Shown here one piece after another: positions 6,310 to 15,600 of a DNA stretch of 64,000 nucleotides. Source of the stretch: Stenotrophomonas maltophilia (lineage in GTDB: Bacteria; Pseudomonadota; Gammaproteobacteria; Xanthomonadales; Xanthomonadaceae). Made by a program: the position numbers and the translations under genes. Location: contig NZ_QFHO01000011.1 in assembly GCF_004920835.1 (NCBI RefSeq), positions 1 to 64,000 of the forward strand, given 5' to 3'. The notes below the pieces were generated by a model. The model was not told where the DNA came from. It saw only the letters and a program-made list of their open reading frames with translations, and did no database searches. Positions within the stretch are counted from its first letter, which is position 1. Every line of letters begins with the position of its first letter.

Positions 6310-8733
6310 ATGGGTAGGAGTGGCACGGACCAACACAGCCGGCGGGTGCCGATGACCCGTGGGCTGGGACTGCGATTTGCGTTGCTGACGGGCATGGCGA
6401 TCGGATTGGTCGCCTTGTCCGCCCTTATCCAGGAGCTGCAGGCGGCGTCCACGGCCTGGATTGCCGGGCAGGGCTACTGGTCACGGGGGCAGCAGGATGC
6501 GACTGCAGCGTTGAGCCGTTATCTGGCGCGCGGCCATGCCCAGGATCTGAACGACGCGCGGCAGGCGCTGCAGGTGCCCCTGGGCGATCTGCAGGCAAGG
6601 CTGGCGCTTGAACAGGCCGAGCCCGATGAGTCTCGGGCGCGGCAGGGCTTCCTGCAGGGCGGCAATGCCCGCGCCGATATTCCGCGGTTGGTGTTCTCGT
6701 TCCGCTATGCGCGGGACCTGGGTGCGTTCCGCGAAGCGACCGCGCTGTGGCGGCAGACCGATGGCGACCTGATGGCGGTGCAGGACCTGGTGGCGGAGCT
6801 GCAGCGGCGGCACGGCGGAGGCAGCTTGCCATTGACCGATCGTGATCGCTACCTGCAGCAGCTGCGGGATCTTGATCGACGCCTGCAGGTACAGGCGCAG
6901 GCGTTCTCGCAGGCGCTGCTGCGGATGGCCACGATGGTGCGGGTGGCGACGCTGATGGTCGGCGGCCTGTCGGTACTGGCGATCAGCCTGATGGCGGTGG
7001 CCCTGGCGCGTCGCGTCGGCAAGGACCTGACCGAGCATGAGAGCCGCTTCCGTGCCGCGTTCTACCAGGCCAACGTCGGCATGCTCAAGCTCGACACCGA
7101 TGGCAAGGTGATGGAAGCCAACCAGGCGATGGCCGATATCCTCGACTATCGCCGTGACGTGCTGCTGCAGATGTCACTGGGTGACCTGCTGATGGAAGGC
7201 GAGCTGGTCATCGATGGCGTGGGCCGCATCGACTGGGACCGGCAGCTGCGACCGAGCGAGCTGCGCTTCTGCCGCCGCGATGGCAGCCTGGTCTGGGGGC
7301 GCTGGAGTGGTACCGGCGTGCGCAGTGCCGGGGGTGGGCTGTCGGTGTTTGCGATCATCGAGGACGTCAGCCAGAACCATGCACTGGCGCGCGAGATCGA
7401 GCATCACGCCAGCCACGATCCGTTGACCGGCCTGATCAATCGTCGAGAGATCGAGCGGCTGCTGGAACGTTCACTGCTGCAGGTGCGCAGCGAGGGCGGC
7501 ACGCATTCGCTGTGCTACATCAACCTGGATCACTTCAAGCTGGTCAACGACAGCTTCGGCCATGCTGCCGGTGACCAGATGCTGCGCAGTTTCGCCGACT
7601 ACCTGGTGGCAGCAGTGCGTGATGGTGACTGGGTGGGCCGGCTCGGTGCCGATGAATTTGCGGTGTTCCTCGCCCATGCCGGGCAGGACGAGGCCAAGCG
7701 GGTACTGCAACGGGTGATCCGCAACCTGGGCCAGGCCACGTTCCCGATCAGCGAGGGCAGCCCGCAGTTGAGCTGCAGCATCGGCGTGGTCGAGGTCAGT
7801 GCCGAGGCGCCGGACGCGAACTGGTTGATGAGCGCCGCCGACAGCGCCTGCTATGCGGCCAAGCAGGCCGGGCGCAACCGTGTGCACTGCTTCAACGAGA
7901 ACCGCATGGCGCTGGAGGAGCGGCGCCAGGAAGCCGAGCGCCTGCAGGGCGTCAGCCTGGCGATGGCCGAGAACCGCATGCTGTTGTATGCACAGCGCAT
8001 CGCCCGGGTGGGGGATCCGTCCTACCTGCACTACGAAGTGCTGGTGCGCATGCGCGGTAGCGATGGCAGCCTGCACCTGCCCGGCCAGTTCATGCCGGCC
8101 GTGGAGCGTTATGGCATGGCCGTGGCGCTGGACCGGCACGTGCTGGGGCTGCTGTTCCGCCACCTGCAGGTCTGCCCGGCACACGTGCGCCAGCTGGGGC
8201 TGTGCAACGTCAATGTGTCCGCGCAGTCGATCGCCGAGCCCGGCTTCCTGGCCTTCGTCTGCGATCTGCTCGAGCGCAACCGCGCGCTGGCCTCGAAGCT
8301 GTGTTTCGAGATCACCGAGACCGCGGCGATCAGCAACCTCAGCCAGGCCCGCGCTTTCATCGATGCGGTGAAGGCACGCGGCTGCCGGATGGCATTGGAC
8401 GATTTCGGCTCCGGCCTGTCCTCGTTCGGCTACCTGCGCCAGTTGCCGGCCGACATCCTCAAGATCGACGGCGCATTCGTGCGTGACATGGATACCGACC
8501 CGATCAGCCACGCCACCGTGCGTGCGATCAGCGAGCTAGGGCGTGAACTGCAGATGGAGGTGGTGGCCGAATGGGTGGAGACCGCCGAGGTGGCCGCCGC
8601 GCTGACCCGGCTCGGCGTGCAGGGGTTGCAAGGGTATGCGATCGAGCGACCGCAGCCGCTGGAACGGATGACCCTCAGTGACCTGAGGCCGGTGCGCCTG
8701 GTGGCGGTGAAGGGGCCTCCGGCAGCTGGCTGA
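6310..8733 (+). CDS. Membrane PAS-GGDEF-EAL cyclic-di-GMP protein
   Basis: The 807-aa protein has two membrane helices (about 22-42 and 215-238) enclosing a periplasmic sensor region. A PAS domain follows (about 250-370), then GGDEF (375-535) and EAL (545-795). The synthase signature is RLGADEF instead of GG[D/E]EF, so cyclase activity is doubtful. The EAL domain keeps its key residues: EVL in place of EAL, NVNVSAQSI, the Glu of CFEITET, LDDFGSG with paired Asp, the Lys of LKIDGAF, EWVET and the QG near the end. It is therefore probably a phosphodiesterase with a regulatory GGDEF. A later start at 6352 is possible. Confidence 0.92.
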   Translation: MGRSGTDQHSRRVPMTRGLGLRFALLTGMAIGLVALSALIQELQAASTAWIAGQGYWSRGQQDATAALSRYLARGHAQDLNDARQALQVPLGDLQARLALEQAEPDESRARQGFLQGGNARADIPRLVFSFRYARDLGAFREATALWRQTDGDLMAVQDLVAELQRRHGGGSLPLTDRDRYLQQLRDLDRRLQVQAQAFSQALLRMATMVRVATLMVGGLSVLAISLMAVALARRVGKDLTEHESRFRAAFYQANVGMLKLDTDGKVMEANQAMADILDYRRDVLLQMSLGDLLMEGELVIDGVGRIDWDRQLRPSELRFCRRDGSLVWGRWSGTGVRSAGGGLSVFAIIEDVSQNHALAREIEHHASHDPLTGLINRREIERLLERSLLQVRSEGGTHSLCYINLDHFKLVNDSFGHAAGDQMLRSFADYLVAAVRDGDWVGRLGADEFAVFLAHAGQDEAKRVLQRVIRNLGQATFPISEGSPQLSCSIGVVEVSAEAPDANWLMSAADSACYAAKQAGRNRVHCFNENRMALEERRQEAERLQGVSLAMAENRMLLYAQRIARVGDPSYLHYEVLVRMRGSDGSLHLPGQFMPAVERYGMAVALDRHVLGLLFRHLQVCPAHVRQLGLCNVNVSAQSIAEPGFLAFVCDLLERNRALASKLCFEITETAAISNLSQARAFIDAVKARGCRMALDDFGSGLSSFGYLRQLPADILKIDGAFVRDMDTDPISHATVRAISELGRELQMEVVAEWVETAEVAAALTRLGVQGLQGYAIERPQPLERMTLSDLRPVRLVAVKGPPAAG

Positions 8734-8842
8734 ACGGCCGGTGGCGACTTTGGTCTACACATGCGCTGCGCGCCCGGCTGCGATAATGCGCGCCAGGGGC
8801 GACGCGCAGTGGGCGCGGACGTAAGCAGGAACAGGATGTGGC

Positions 8843-10507
8843 GTGGGCGTCAGGCAGTGGCGGTACGAAACAGGGGCGCTGCTGGTCGTCCTGCTGATGG
8901 GAGTGCTGTTTCCCGATCCGGCGCGCGCGCGCATGGCCGAGGCCGGCCGGGATTTCCTGCTGGTTGGCGCACCTACGGATGAACCGACGCCGCATCGTGG
9001 CTGCACGCCCGCGATGCTGGCCGGGCCACGCGAGCAGGTAGAGGTACCGGCGCCGCCCGGGGGGTGGTCGGGGCAACCCCAGGCCCTGGATGTGTTCAAC
9101 GTGTTCGCTGGCGAAGTCCGCGTACAGCATGGCGACCGCGAGATCTGCGGCAACATGCACGATGCACGCACCCGTGATTCACGCTTCCGTGCCGGCATCG
9201 GCCTGGTGGCGGTGCCGGCGGCTGGCAGCCATGAGCCGTTCCTGGTGTCGTGGCAGGCGCCGCTGAAAGCGCGCTGGGTGCCGACCTTGCGGCTGGGTGC
9301 GCCCAGTCCGGTCCAGCAGAACGATACCGCCCGCCTGCTGGTGCGCGCGGCCTGCATCGCGGTGGCGATCGCGCTGGCGCTGTCGGCATTGATGGCCTAC
9401 CTGACCACCCGTGACCGCAGCTTCCTGGTCTACATCGGCGCGACGTTCGTGGTGGTGGTGTGGCAGGCGATTCTTGGCGGCTTGAGCGGCTACCCCGAAC
9501 CCTGGCTGCCGGTGGGGGAGCGTGGCGCATGGTGGCTGCTGGCGCTGACCGCTGCGACCCAGGCGCTGGTACTGCCCGCTCTGTGGCGCCTCAACGGCGG
9601 GGACCGCCTGCTGCCACGCTCACGGCCGGCACAGCAGGGCGTGCTGTGGGGCCTGATGGGATTGGCCGCGCTGGTACCCTGGCTGCGCTGGGAAACCCTG
9701 GCGCTGGTCGCGCAGGGCCTGCAGCTGAGCTTCATCCTCGGTTGCCTGCTGTCACTGGCCGCCGGCATGCGGGCGTGGTTGCGTGGTGACTGCTGGGCGC
9801 TGGCAGGCCTGGCGGCGCTGGTGCCGCTGCTGGTGATGATCGCCGCCGATGCCAGCAGTGCGGAGTGGCTGCTGGAGTACCGGGTGGAAGCACTGCAACT
9901 GTCGGTGACTTGGCTGCTGATGATGGCGGCCTATGCCCTGAACCAGCGGCTGGGGCGGCTGCGCCAGCAGCGTGATGAGCTGCGCCAGCTGGCCGAGACC
10001 GACGGCCTGACCGGATTGCCCAACCGCCGCGCCGGCCTGCAGCAGCTGGCCCGGCACCTGGAGCGGGTCGATCGTGAGCGTGGCCCGCTGGTGATCGGCT
10101 TCCTGGACATCGATCTGTTCAAGGACATCAACGACCGCCACGGCCATGCGGTGGGGGACCAGGTGCTGGTGGCGGTGGCGCGCGCGCTGCGGACTGCGGT
10201 GCGCAGCGAGGATGAGGTGGTGCGGATGGGCGGCGAGGAATTCCTGCTGCTGATGCCGGGCATGCCGCGCGAAGCGGCGTCGGCGCGGCTGGATCGGCTG
10301 CGCCAGCGCATCATCGAGGCTGGCCAGGCATTGCAGGTCCCAGGGCTGGAGGTCACGGCCAGCATCGGCCTGGCACAGTGGCGTCCGGGCGAGGATGACC
10401 TGGCCGCGCTGCTGCGCCGGGCCGACCATGCCATGTACGTGGCCAAGCGGGCGGGCCGCAACCGCGTCTTCGACGGCGAAGAACTCGATCCACCCGTGCC
10501 GGAATGA
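8843..10507 (+). CDS. Membrane-bound diguanylate cyclase
   Basis: This is a 554-aa protein with a GTG start at 8843. No better in-frame ATG exists before the N-terminal hydrophobic helix (about 11-25). A periplasmic region runs to about residue 165, followed by roughly six to seven membrane helices (168-368), a layout like 7TMR-DISM sensors. The cytoplasmic GGDEF domain (about 385-548) is intact, with the active site MGGEEF. Five residues upstream of it is RSED, the RxxD product-inhibition site. It should make cyclic-di-GMP under feedback control. It lies between the GGDEF-EAL gene and a pseudouridine synthase gene. Confidence 0.92.
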   Translation: MGVRQWRYETGALLVVLLMGVLFPDPARARMAEAGRDFLLVGAPTDEPTPHRGCTPAMLAGPREQVEVPAPPGGWSGQPQALDVFNVFAGEVRVQHGDREICGNMHDARTRDSRFRAGIGLVAVPAAGSHEPFLVSWQAPLKARWVPTLRLGAPSPVQQNDTARLLVRAACIAVAIALALSALMAYLTTRDRSFLVYIGATFVVVVWQAILGGLSGYPEPWLPVGERGAWWLLALTAATQALVLPALWRLNGGDRLLPRSRPAQQGVLWGLMGLAALVPWLRWETLALVAQGLQLSFILGCLLSLAAGMRAWLRGDCWALAGLAALVPLLVMIAADASSAEWLLEYRVEALQLSVTWLLMMAAYALNQRLGRLRQQRDELRQLAETDGLTGLPNRRAGLQQLARHLERVDRERGPLVIGFLDIDLFKDINDRHGHAVGDQVLVAVARALRTAVRSEDEVVRMGGEEFLLLMPGMPREAASARLDRLRQRIIEAGQALQVPGLEVTASIGLAQWRPGEDDLAALLRRADHAMYVAKRAGRNRVFDGEELDPPVPE

Positions 10508-10541
10508 AGCGCAGCGGGCGGCGATGCCGGATAATGGGCCG

Positions 10542-11264
10542 ATGACCACCCGACTCAACAAACATATCGCCGACACCGGCTTCTGCTCCCGCCGCGAGGC
10601 CGATCGCCTGATCGCCGCCCGCCGGGTCACCGTCAACGGCCACCCGGCCGGTACCGGCGCGGTGGTGGGCGAGGAAGACCAGGTGCTGGTCGACGGCCAG
10701 CCGCTGCGCGCGCGCGTTGCACGCAAACCCGGTACCCGCCGCCACGTCTACATCGCGCTGAACAAGCCGGTGGGCGTGACATGCACCACCGAAACCTCGG
10801 TCAAGGGCAACATCGTCGACTTCGTTGGCCATGAACAGCGCATCTTCCCGATCGGCCGTCTCGACAAGGAGTCTGAAGGGCTGATCCTGATGACCAGCAA
10901 CGGTGACATCGTCAATCAGATCCTGCGTGCCGAGAACGGCCATCAGAAGGAATACCTGGTGGCGGTGAACAAGCCGGTCACCGACGAATTCCTGCGTGGC
11001 ATGGCCCGCGGCGTGCGCATCCACGACCAGATGACGCTGCCGTGCAAGACCTCGCGCATCGCCAAGTTCGGTTTCCGCATCACTCTGCAGCAGGGCCTGA
11101 ACCGGCAGATCCGCCTGATGGCTGCCGAGTTCGGCTATCGCGTGACCCAGCTGCGCCGCGTGCGCATCGACAACATCAAGATCGGCGCGCTGAAGCCGGG
11201 CCAGTGGCGCAACCTGACCGAGCAGGAACTCCAGGGCCTGCTGCCGAAGCAGCTGGACTGGTAA
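10542..11264 (+). CDS. rluF: 23S rRNA pseudouridine synthase, RluF type
   Basis: The product is 240 aa. It has an N-terminal S4 RNA-binding domain (RLNKHIADTGFCSRREADRL) and a RluB/E/F-type catalytic domain with the active-site Asp in IGRLDKESEGLI. The phrases IALNKPVGV, QKEYLVAVNKPVTDEFLRGM and QGLNRQIRLMAAEFGY closely follow E. coli RluF, which modifies U2604 of 23S rRNA and tRNA-Tyr. The ATG at 10542 is preceded by ATAATGGGCCG. It is 34 nt after the cyclase gene. It lacks the longer C-terminal extension of the E. coli enzyme. Confidence 0.9.
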   Translation: MTTRLNKHIADTGFCSRREADRLIAARRVTVNGHPAGTGAVVGEEDQVLVDGQPLRARVARKPGTRRHVYIALNKPVGVTCTTETSVKGNIVDFVGHEQRIFPIGRLDKESEGLILMTSNGDIVNQILRAENGHQKEYLVAVNKPVTDEFLRGMARGVRIHDQMTLPCKTSRIAKFGFRITLQQGLNRQIRLMAAEFGYRVTQLRRVRIDNIKIGALKPGQWRNLTEQELQGLLPKQLDW

Positions 11265-11270
11265 CGCGAG

Positions 11271-11342
11271 GTAGTGCCGGCCGCTGGCCGGCTGCACCAG
11301 GCATCGGATGAGCGCGGGATGCCGGCCAGCGGCCGGCACTAC
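11271..11342. repeat. SMAG-type hairpin pair
   Basis: The two 22-bp arms are exact reverse complements: GTAGTGCCGGCCGCTGGCC then GGC at 11271-11292, and GCCGGCC...GCACTAC at 11321-11342. Each is itself a GC-rich hairpin beginning or ending with GTAG. This is the form of the S. maltophilia GTAG repeats, here as an inverted dimer 7 nt after rluF. It may end transcription or stabilise the mRNA. Confidence 0.85.
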
Positions 11343-11372
11343 CCGTTGCGCGGATTGCGGACCGGCATCGGC

Positions 11373-11378
11373 TAGACT
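11373..11378 (+). promoter_or_regulatory. Candidate -10 element (TAGACT)
   Basis: TAGACT ends 30 nt before the ATG at 11409, as it does before the genes at 219 and 1441. TTGCGC at 11345-11350 is too far away (22 nt) to be a standard -35 element. Confidence 0.35.
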
Positions 11379-11408
11379 CCGCAGTGACCTGCCGGAACGT
11401 GACGCTGC

Positions 11409-12479
11409 ATGATCAAGCCCGACAAGCCTGCCAACGAAGCCCTTCGGCTCGAGGCGCTGTACCGCTACCGGATCCTGGATTCGCAGCGTGAGAAATCCTT
11501 CGACGACCTGGTCGCGATCGCCAAGGCGGTCTGTGGCACGTCGATGGCGGCGGTGACCCTGATCGATGTGGAACGGCAGTGGTTCAAATCGATCCAGGGC
11601 ATCGACGCGGCGGAGAACCTGCGCAGTGATTCGATGTGCGGCCACGCGATCCTGCAACCGCAGCAGATCATGGTGGTCGAGGATGCGCTGCAGGACATCC
11701 GCTTCCATGACAACCCGGTGGTGGTGGGCGACCCGCACATCCGCTTCTATGCGGGCGCGCCACTGATCAGCTCGGATGGCCTGCCGCTGGGCACGCTGTG
11801 CGTGTTCGACGCGCATCCTCAGCACCTGCCCAGCGACAAGGCCGAGGCGCTGGCGGCGTTGTCGCGGCAGGTGATGCTGGTGATGGAGCTGCGCCGCTTT
11901 GCGCTCGACATCCAGAAGCACATGCTGGAACGTGATGATTACGAGCGCCTGCTGTCGGAATACCAGGACGTGCTGCTTGCGCAGAATGCCGACCTGGCCG
12001 AGCAGAGCCGTACCGATGCGCTGACCGGCCTGCCCAACCGCCGCGCGATGGCGGCGGCGCTGGAAGAGGCGGTTGCGGTGGCGGATGGTCAACCGGGCGT
12101 CGCCTGCGTTGCGCTGCTCGACATCGACCATTTCAAGCACATCAACGATTTCCAGGGCCACTCCACCGGTGACCGGGTGCTGGCCGAGCTGGGTGTGCTG
12201 CTGCGCTCGCACTTCACCGGCCGCGGCATGGCTGCGCGCTACGGCGGCGAGGAGTTCGTGGCGGTGATGCCGTCGACCGACCTGCACACGGCCGAACTGC
12301 AGTGCGAGTTCCTGCGCCTGGCGGTGGCCGACCTGCCGCTTGGATTCCCGGTCACGGTCAGCATCGGTGTTGCCCAGCACCAGCCAGGTGAAAGTGTGGA
12401 TGACACGCTGGCTCGCGCCGACAAGGCGCTGTACCGGGCCAAGGGCAATGGCCGCAACCGGGTGGAACGGGCGGGCTGA
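11409..12479 (+). CDS. GAF-GGDEF diguanylate cyclase
   Basis: This soluble 356-aa protein has an N-terminal GAF domain (about 15-165), with the typical opening EALRLEALYRYRILDSQ and MCGHAIL, joined by a helical linker to a GGDEF domain (about 185-350). The synthase motif is RYGGEEF, intact, so it should make cyclic-di-GMP. The residues upstream of it do not contain an RxxD site, so product inhibition is probably absent, unlike the neighbouring membrane cyclase. The GAF ligand is unknown. It is the third cyclic-di-GMP gene within 6.2 kb. Confidence 0.93.
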   Translation: MIKPDKPANEALRLEALYRYRILDSQREKSFDDLVAIAKAVCGTSMAAVTLIDVERQWFKSIQGIDAAENLRSDSMCGHAILQPQQIMVVEDALQDIRFHDNPVVVGDPHIRFYAGAPLISSDGLPLGTLCVFDAHPQHLPSDKAEALAALSRQVMLVMELRRFALDIQKHMLERDDYERLLSEYQDVLLAQNADLAEQSRTDALTGLPNRRAMAAALEEAVAVADGQPGVACVALLDIDHFKHINDFQGHSTGDRVLAELGVLLRSHFTGRGMAARYGGEEFVAVMPSTDLHTAELQCEFLRLAVADLPLGFPVTVSIGVAQHQPGESVDDTLARADKALYRAKGNGRNRVERAG

Positions 12480-12600
12480 AGCACCCTCAGGTAGATCAAC
12501 GCCACGCGTGGGTGAAGAATCCATTCGAATGCCGTGCGCGTCGCATTCCCTGCGATCCACGCGCTGCACCATGGCGCTACTATTCCCACGGACGCCGACC

Positions 12601-13761
12601 ATGCTGCAGACCCTGGCCATCGCCCACTACCGTTCGTTGCACGGGTTGGTGCTGCCGCTGCAGCAGCTGAACGTGGTCACCGGCGACAACGGCAGCGGCA
12701 AATCCAGCCTGTACCGCGCGCTGCGCTTGCTGGCGGAGACCGCGCAGGGCGGCGTCGCGGCGGTGCTGGCCCGTGAAGGCGGCCTCGCTTCGGCATTGTG
12801 GGCGGGTCCGGAAAAACCAGATCGACGGGTCACTGCCGGTGAGATTCCATTGCAGGGCGGCCCACGCCAGGAATCGGTGGGACTGAAGCTGGGCTTCACC
12901 ACTGACGAATTCGGCTATGCCATCGATCTGGGCTACCCGCCACCGAGCCGTTCCGCATTCGCACTGGACCCGCAGATCAAGGCCGAGGCGATCTGGGCTG
13001 GGCCCTTCCTGCGCAGTGCCAACCTGCTGGTCGACCGCCGTGGTGCAATGGTGCGGCAACGCCATGCGCATGGCTGGGATCTGGTTGACGACCACGTGTC
13101 ACTGTTCGACAGCCTGTTCACCCAGGTCGGCGATCCGCAGCGCATGCCGGAGACCATCGCCCTGCGCGAGTACATCCGTCGCTGGCGCTTCTACGATCAT
13201 TTCCGCAGTGATGCCGACGCACCGGCGCGGCAGCCGGCGATGGCCACGCGTACGCCGGTGCTGCATCACGACGGCCGCGATCTGGCCGCAGCGTGGGTGA
13301 CCATTCTCGAGATCGGGGATCCGGGCGCACTGGCGCGCAGCGTGGACGATGCTTTCCCGGGTGCCACGGTCAGCTTCGAGCCGCTGGATGGCCGGCTGGC
13401 CCTGCGCTTCCACCAACCCGGCCTGCTGCGGCCGTTGTCGATGGCCGAGCTGTCCGACGGCACGCTGCGCTTCCTGCTGCTGGCCGCTGCGCTGCATACG
13501 CCGCGTCCGCCACCGTTGCTGGTGCTCAACGAGCCGGAGACCAGCCTGCACCCCGATCTCCTGCCGGCGCTGGCGCGGCTGATCATCGCCGCCAGCGCAC
13601 GCAGCCAGGTATGGGTGGTTTCACATGCCAGCCGCCTGATCGCGGCGCTGGAACAGGCGCCCGGATGCCACTCGCTGCACCTGCAGAAGGAACATGGCCG
13701 CACGCTGTTGAGCGGGCAGGGCCTGCTGGATGCACCGGCATGGCATTGGCCGCAGCGTTGA
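12601..13761 (+). CDS. AAA-family ATPase (RecF/OLD-like)
   Basis: The 386-aa product has an SMC/RecF-type ATP-binding arrangement. Walker A is GDNGSGKSS at about residues 26-34, and the C-terminal LSDGTLRFLLLAAAL is a degenerate signature motif. Walker B is LLVLNEPETSLHPDL (Asp of the usual DEP replaced by Asn-Glu-Pro), and the switch region is VWVVSHASRLI. It belongs to the predicted ATPases of COG4637 type, with no nuclease (TOPRIM) domain. ATG 12571 is an alternative start 10 codons earlier. The function is unknown. It is an isolated gene, 39 nt short of a converging EamA exporter gene. Confidence 0.85.
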   Translation: MLQTLAIAHYRSLHGLVLPLQQLNVVTGDNGSGKSSLYRALRLLAETAQGGVAAVLAREGGLASALWAGPEKPDRRVTAGEIPLQGGPRQESVGLKLGFTTDEFGYAIDLGYPPPSRSAFALDPQIKAEAIWAGPFLRSANLLVDRRGAMVRQRHAHGWDLVDDHVSLFDSLFTQVGDPQRMPETIALREYIRRWRFYDHFRSDADAPARQPAMATRTPVLHHDGRDLAAAWVTILEIGDPGALARSVDDAFPGATVSFEPLDGRLALRFHQPGLLRPLSMAELSDGTLRFLLLAAALHTPRPPPLLVLNEPETSLHPDLLPALARLIIAASARSQVWVVSHASRLIAALEQAPGCHSLHLQKEHGRTLLSGQGLLDAPAWHWPQR

Positions 13762-13791
13762 CACGGCCATCCACGCCCGGGGTGACTGCGC

Positions 13792-14739
13792 TCAGTCGGC
13801 GATGTTGCGTGCTTCGGCGGTACCGAGAATCTCCGGGTGCTGCACCGGCCTGCGGCGGTTCAACAACGGATGCAGGAATACCGCGCCGACGATGATCGCC
13901 ACGCCCAGGTAGAACCACGGGGTGACCTCGTGCTGTTCACGCAGTAGCACCACCGCCAGCAGCACGGCATAGACCGGCTCCAGGTTGGTCACCAGCTGCA
14001 CGGTGTAGGCGCTCAGGTGGCGCAGCGCGACCAGCGCCAGGGCGAACGGCAGCAGCGTGCAGAACCCGGCCAGCACCAGCAGCAGGATGCCGTCGTGCAG
14101 GTCCGGTACCACCCAAAGCGGGCTGGCCAGCGCCGGCAGCAGGTAGGGCATCAGCGGCGCCAGCAGGGTCAGGGTGAGGGTACCTGCACCCAGTTCCAGT
14201 GCCGTGACCGTAAGCGGATCGGCGTGGCTGACCATGCGCTTGTTGAGCGAGCCGAACACCGCCACCAGCAGCGCCGATATCGCGCCGATCAACACACCCA
14301 GGCGCATGCCGTCGGGCACGCCACCGACCACCAGTGCCACGCCCGGCAGCACGGCCAGGCCGAAGGCCAGTTCACGCAGCTGGAACGGCCGTTTGGCAAC
14401 CCAGGGTTCGATGATCGAGGTGAACACCGGTGCCAGCGCGATGCAGGTGGCGGCCACCGAAGCGTTGGCCAGTTTCACCGCACCGTAGAAGGTCAACCAG
14501 TGCAGGGCGACCAGCGCGCCGATGCCGGCATAACCTGCCACCAGTCGCAGTGGCAGGGTACGCAGCCCGCGCCAGACCCGCGGCAGCAGGGCCAGCATCG
14601 CTGTCACCAGCAGCATGCGCCACCACACCAGCGGCAGCGCGGGCAGGGTGATCAGTTTGCCGAGGATGGCGGTGACGCCCCACAGCAGGACACAGAAGTG
14701 GATCTGCCACAGCGCTTTGCGGGTGTCGGGTGTGCTCAT
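13792..14739 (-). CDS. EamA/DMT-family transporter
   Basis: This is a 315-aa inner-membrane protein with about ten hydrophobic helices in two EamA halves, from WQIHFCVLLWGVTAILGKL near the N-terminus to FYLGVAIIVGAVFLHPLL near the C-terminus. The start at 14739 (MSTPDTRKAL) was preferred over an upstream ATG six codons earlier. DMT exporters move small metabolites out of the cell; the substrate cannot be read from the sequence. The C-terminal tail NRRRPVQHPEILG is cytoplasmic. Confidence 0.88.
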   Translation of the reverse strand: MSTPDTRKALWQIHFCVLLWGVTAILGKLITLPALPLVWWRMLLVTAMLALLPRVWRGLRTLPLRLVAGYAGIGALVALHWLTFYGAVKLANASVAATCIALAPVFTSIIEPWVAKRPFQLRELAFGLAVLPGVALVVGGVPDGMRLGVLIGAISALLVAVFGSLNKRMVSHADPLTVTALELGAGTLTLTLLAPLMPYLLPALASPLWVVPDLHDGILLLVLAGFCTLLPFALALVALRHLSAYTVQLVTNLEPVYAVLLAVVLLREQHEVTPWFYLGVAIIVGAVFLHPLLNRRRPVQHPEILGTAEARNIAD

Positions 14740-14784
14740 CGGCCTATTGTGAGGCAAGGCGGCGCCCGTCGCGCATCGGTCGTG

Positions 14785-15600
14785 CTATGCGCCGCCGTCT
14801 ACGTGCCGCTGCAGCGCCATTGCCGCCGCAGGATTGCGCGCTTTGGCAGCGCCTATGCACAGCAGGTAGACCTCGCGCGGTATTTCCGTGGCTGCCGTGG
14901 CGAGGCAGGGCAGGTCGGCCACCGGCTCGCCGCGTGACCAGCGTCCTGCGCGCTCCGCCCAGCGCTGCTGCACCGGGGCCGGCAGGCCCTCGTTCAAGCG
15001 TGCCTGGCTGCGCTTGATCCGCGCGTAGACGAAGCCGGCACTGACATCTCCATGCAATGGCGCCTCGTCGCTGTCCTCGATCACCAGCGCCACGCCATGG
15101 CGGCGCGCGGCGGCGACCAGTGCCGGGCCATGTGCTTCGGCGTTGCGAACCTCCAGCGCGTGCTGCAGCGGCACGCCGTCCAACTGCCTCGGCAGCTGTT
15201 CCATCATTGCGCCCAGCGCTTCGGCATCGGCCGGATGGCGTGGGTCGAACTGCCACAGCAAGGGGCCAAGCCGGTCACCCAGCGCGAGCGCCGCCTGCAG
15301 GAACGGCGCTGCAGCTTCCACGGTGCTGGACAGGTCGCGACATTGCACCAGGTAGCGCGGCGCCTTCATCGAGAAACGAAAGCCCTCCGGCGTCTGCGCG
15401 GCCCATTGCGCGCACTGGGCGGCAGTGGGCGTGCGGTAGAAGGTGCCGTTGATCTCGATGCAGCGTAGCGCGCGGCTGGCATGGGCCAGTTCCTCGCGTT
15501 GCGGCAGGCCCGGCGGATAGAACATGCCGCCGCGCCATTCGGGAAACACCCAGCCACCGATGCCGCAGCGGATCGCGGCCTGCGTCGTTGCGGCAGTCAC
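14785..15600 (-). CDS. DUF72 family protein
   Basis: The product is 271 aa. The family hallmark opening CGIGGWVFPEWRGGMFYP and the motif INGTFYRTPT are both present, as is FSMKAPRYLV. The fold is a TIM barrel and the function is unknown. The GTG at 15600 overlaps the TGA of the upstream VOC gene (GTGA), which indicates translational coupling; any longer form would read through that gene. It lies 45 nt downstream (in minus-strand sense) of nothing but the EamA promoter region, so the VOC-DUF72 pair is a two-gene operon. Confidence 0.88.
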   Translation of the reverse strand: MTAATTQAAIRCGIGGWVFPEWRGGMFYPPGLPQREELAHASRALRCIEINGTFYRTPTAAQCAQWAAQTPEGFRFSMKAPRYLVQCRDLSSTVEAAAPFLQAALALGDRLGPLLWQFDPRHPADAEALGAMMEQLPRQLDGVPLQHALEVRNAEAHGPALVAAARRHGVALVIEDSDEAPLHGDVSAGFVYARIKRSQARLNEGLPAPVQQRWAERAGRWSRGEPVADLPCLATAATEIPREVYLLCIGAAKARNPAAAMALQRHVDGGA

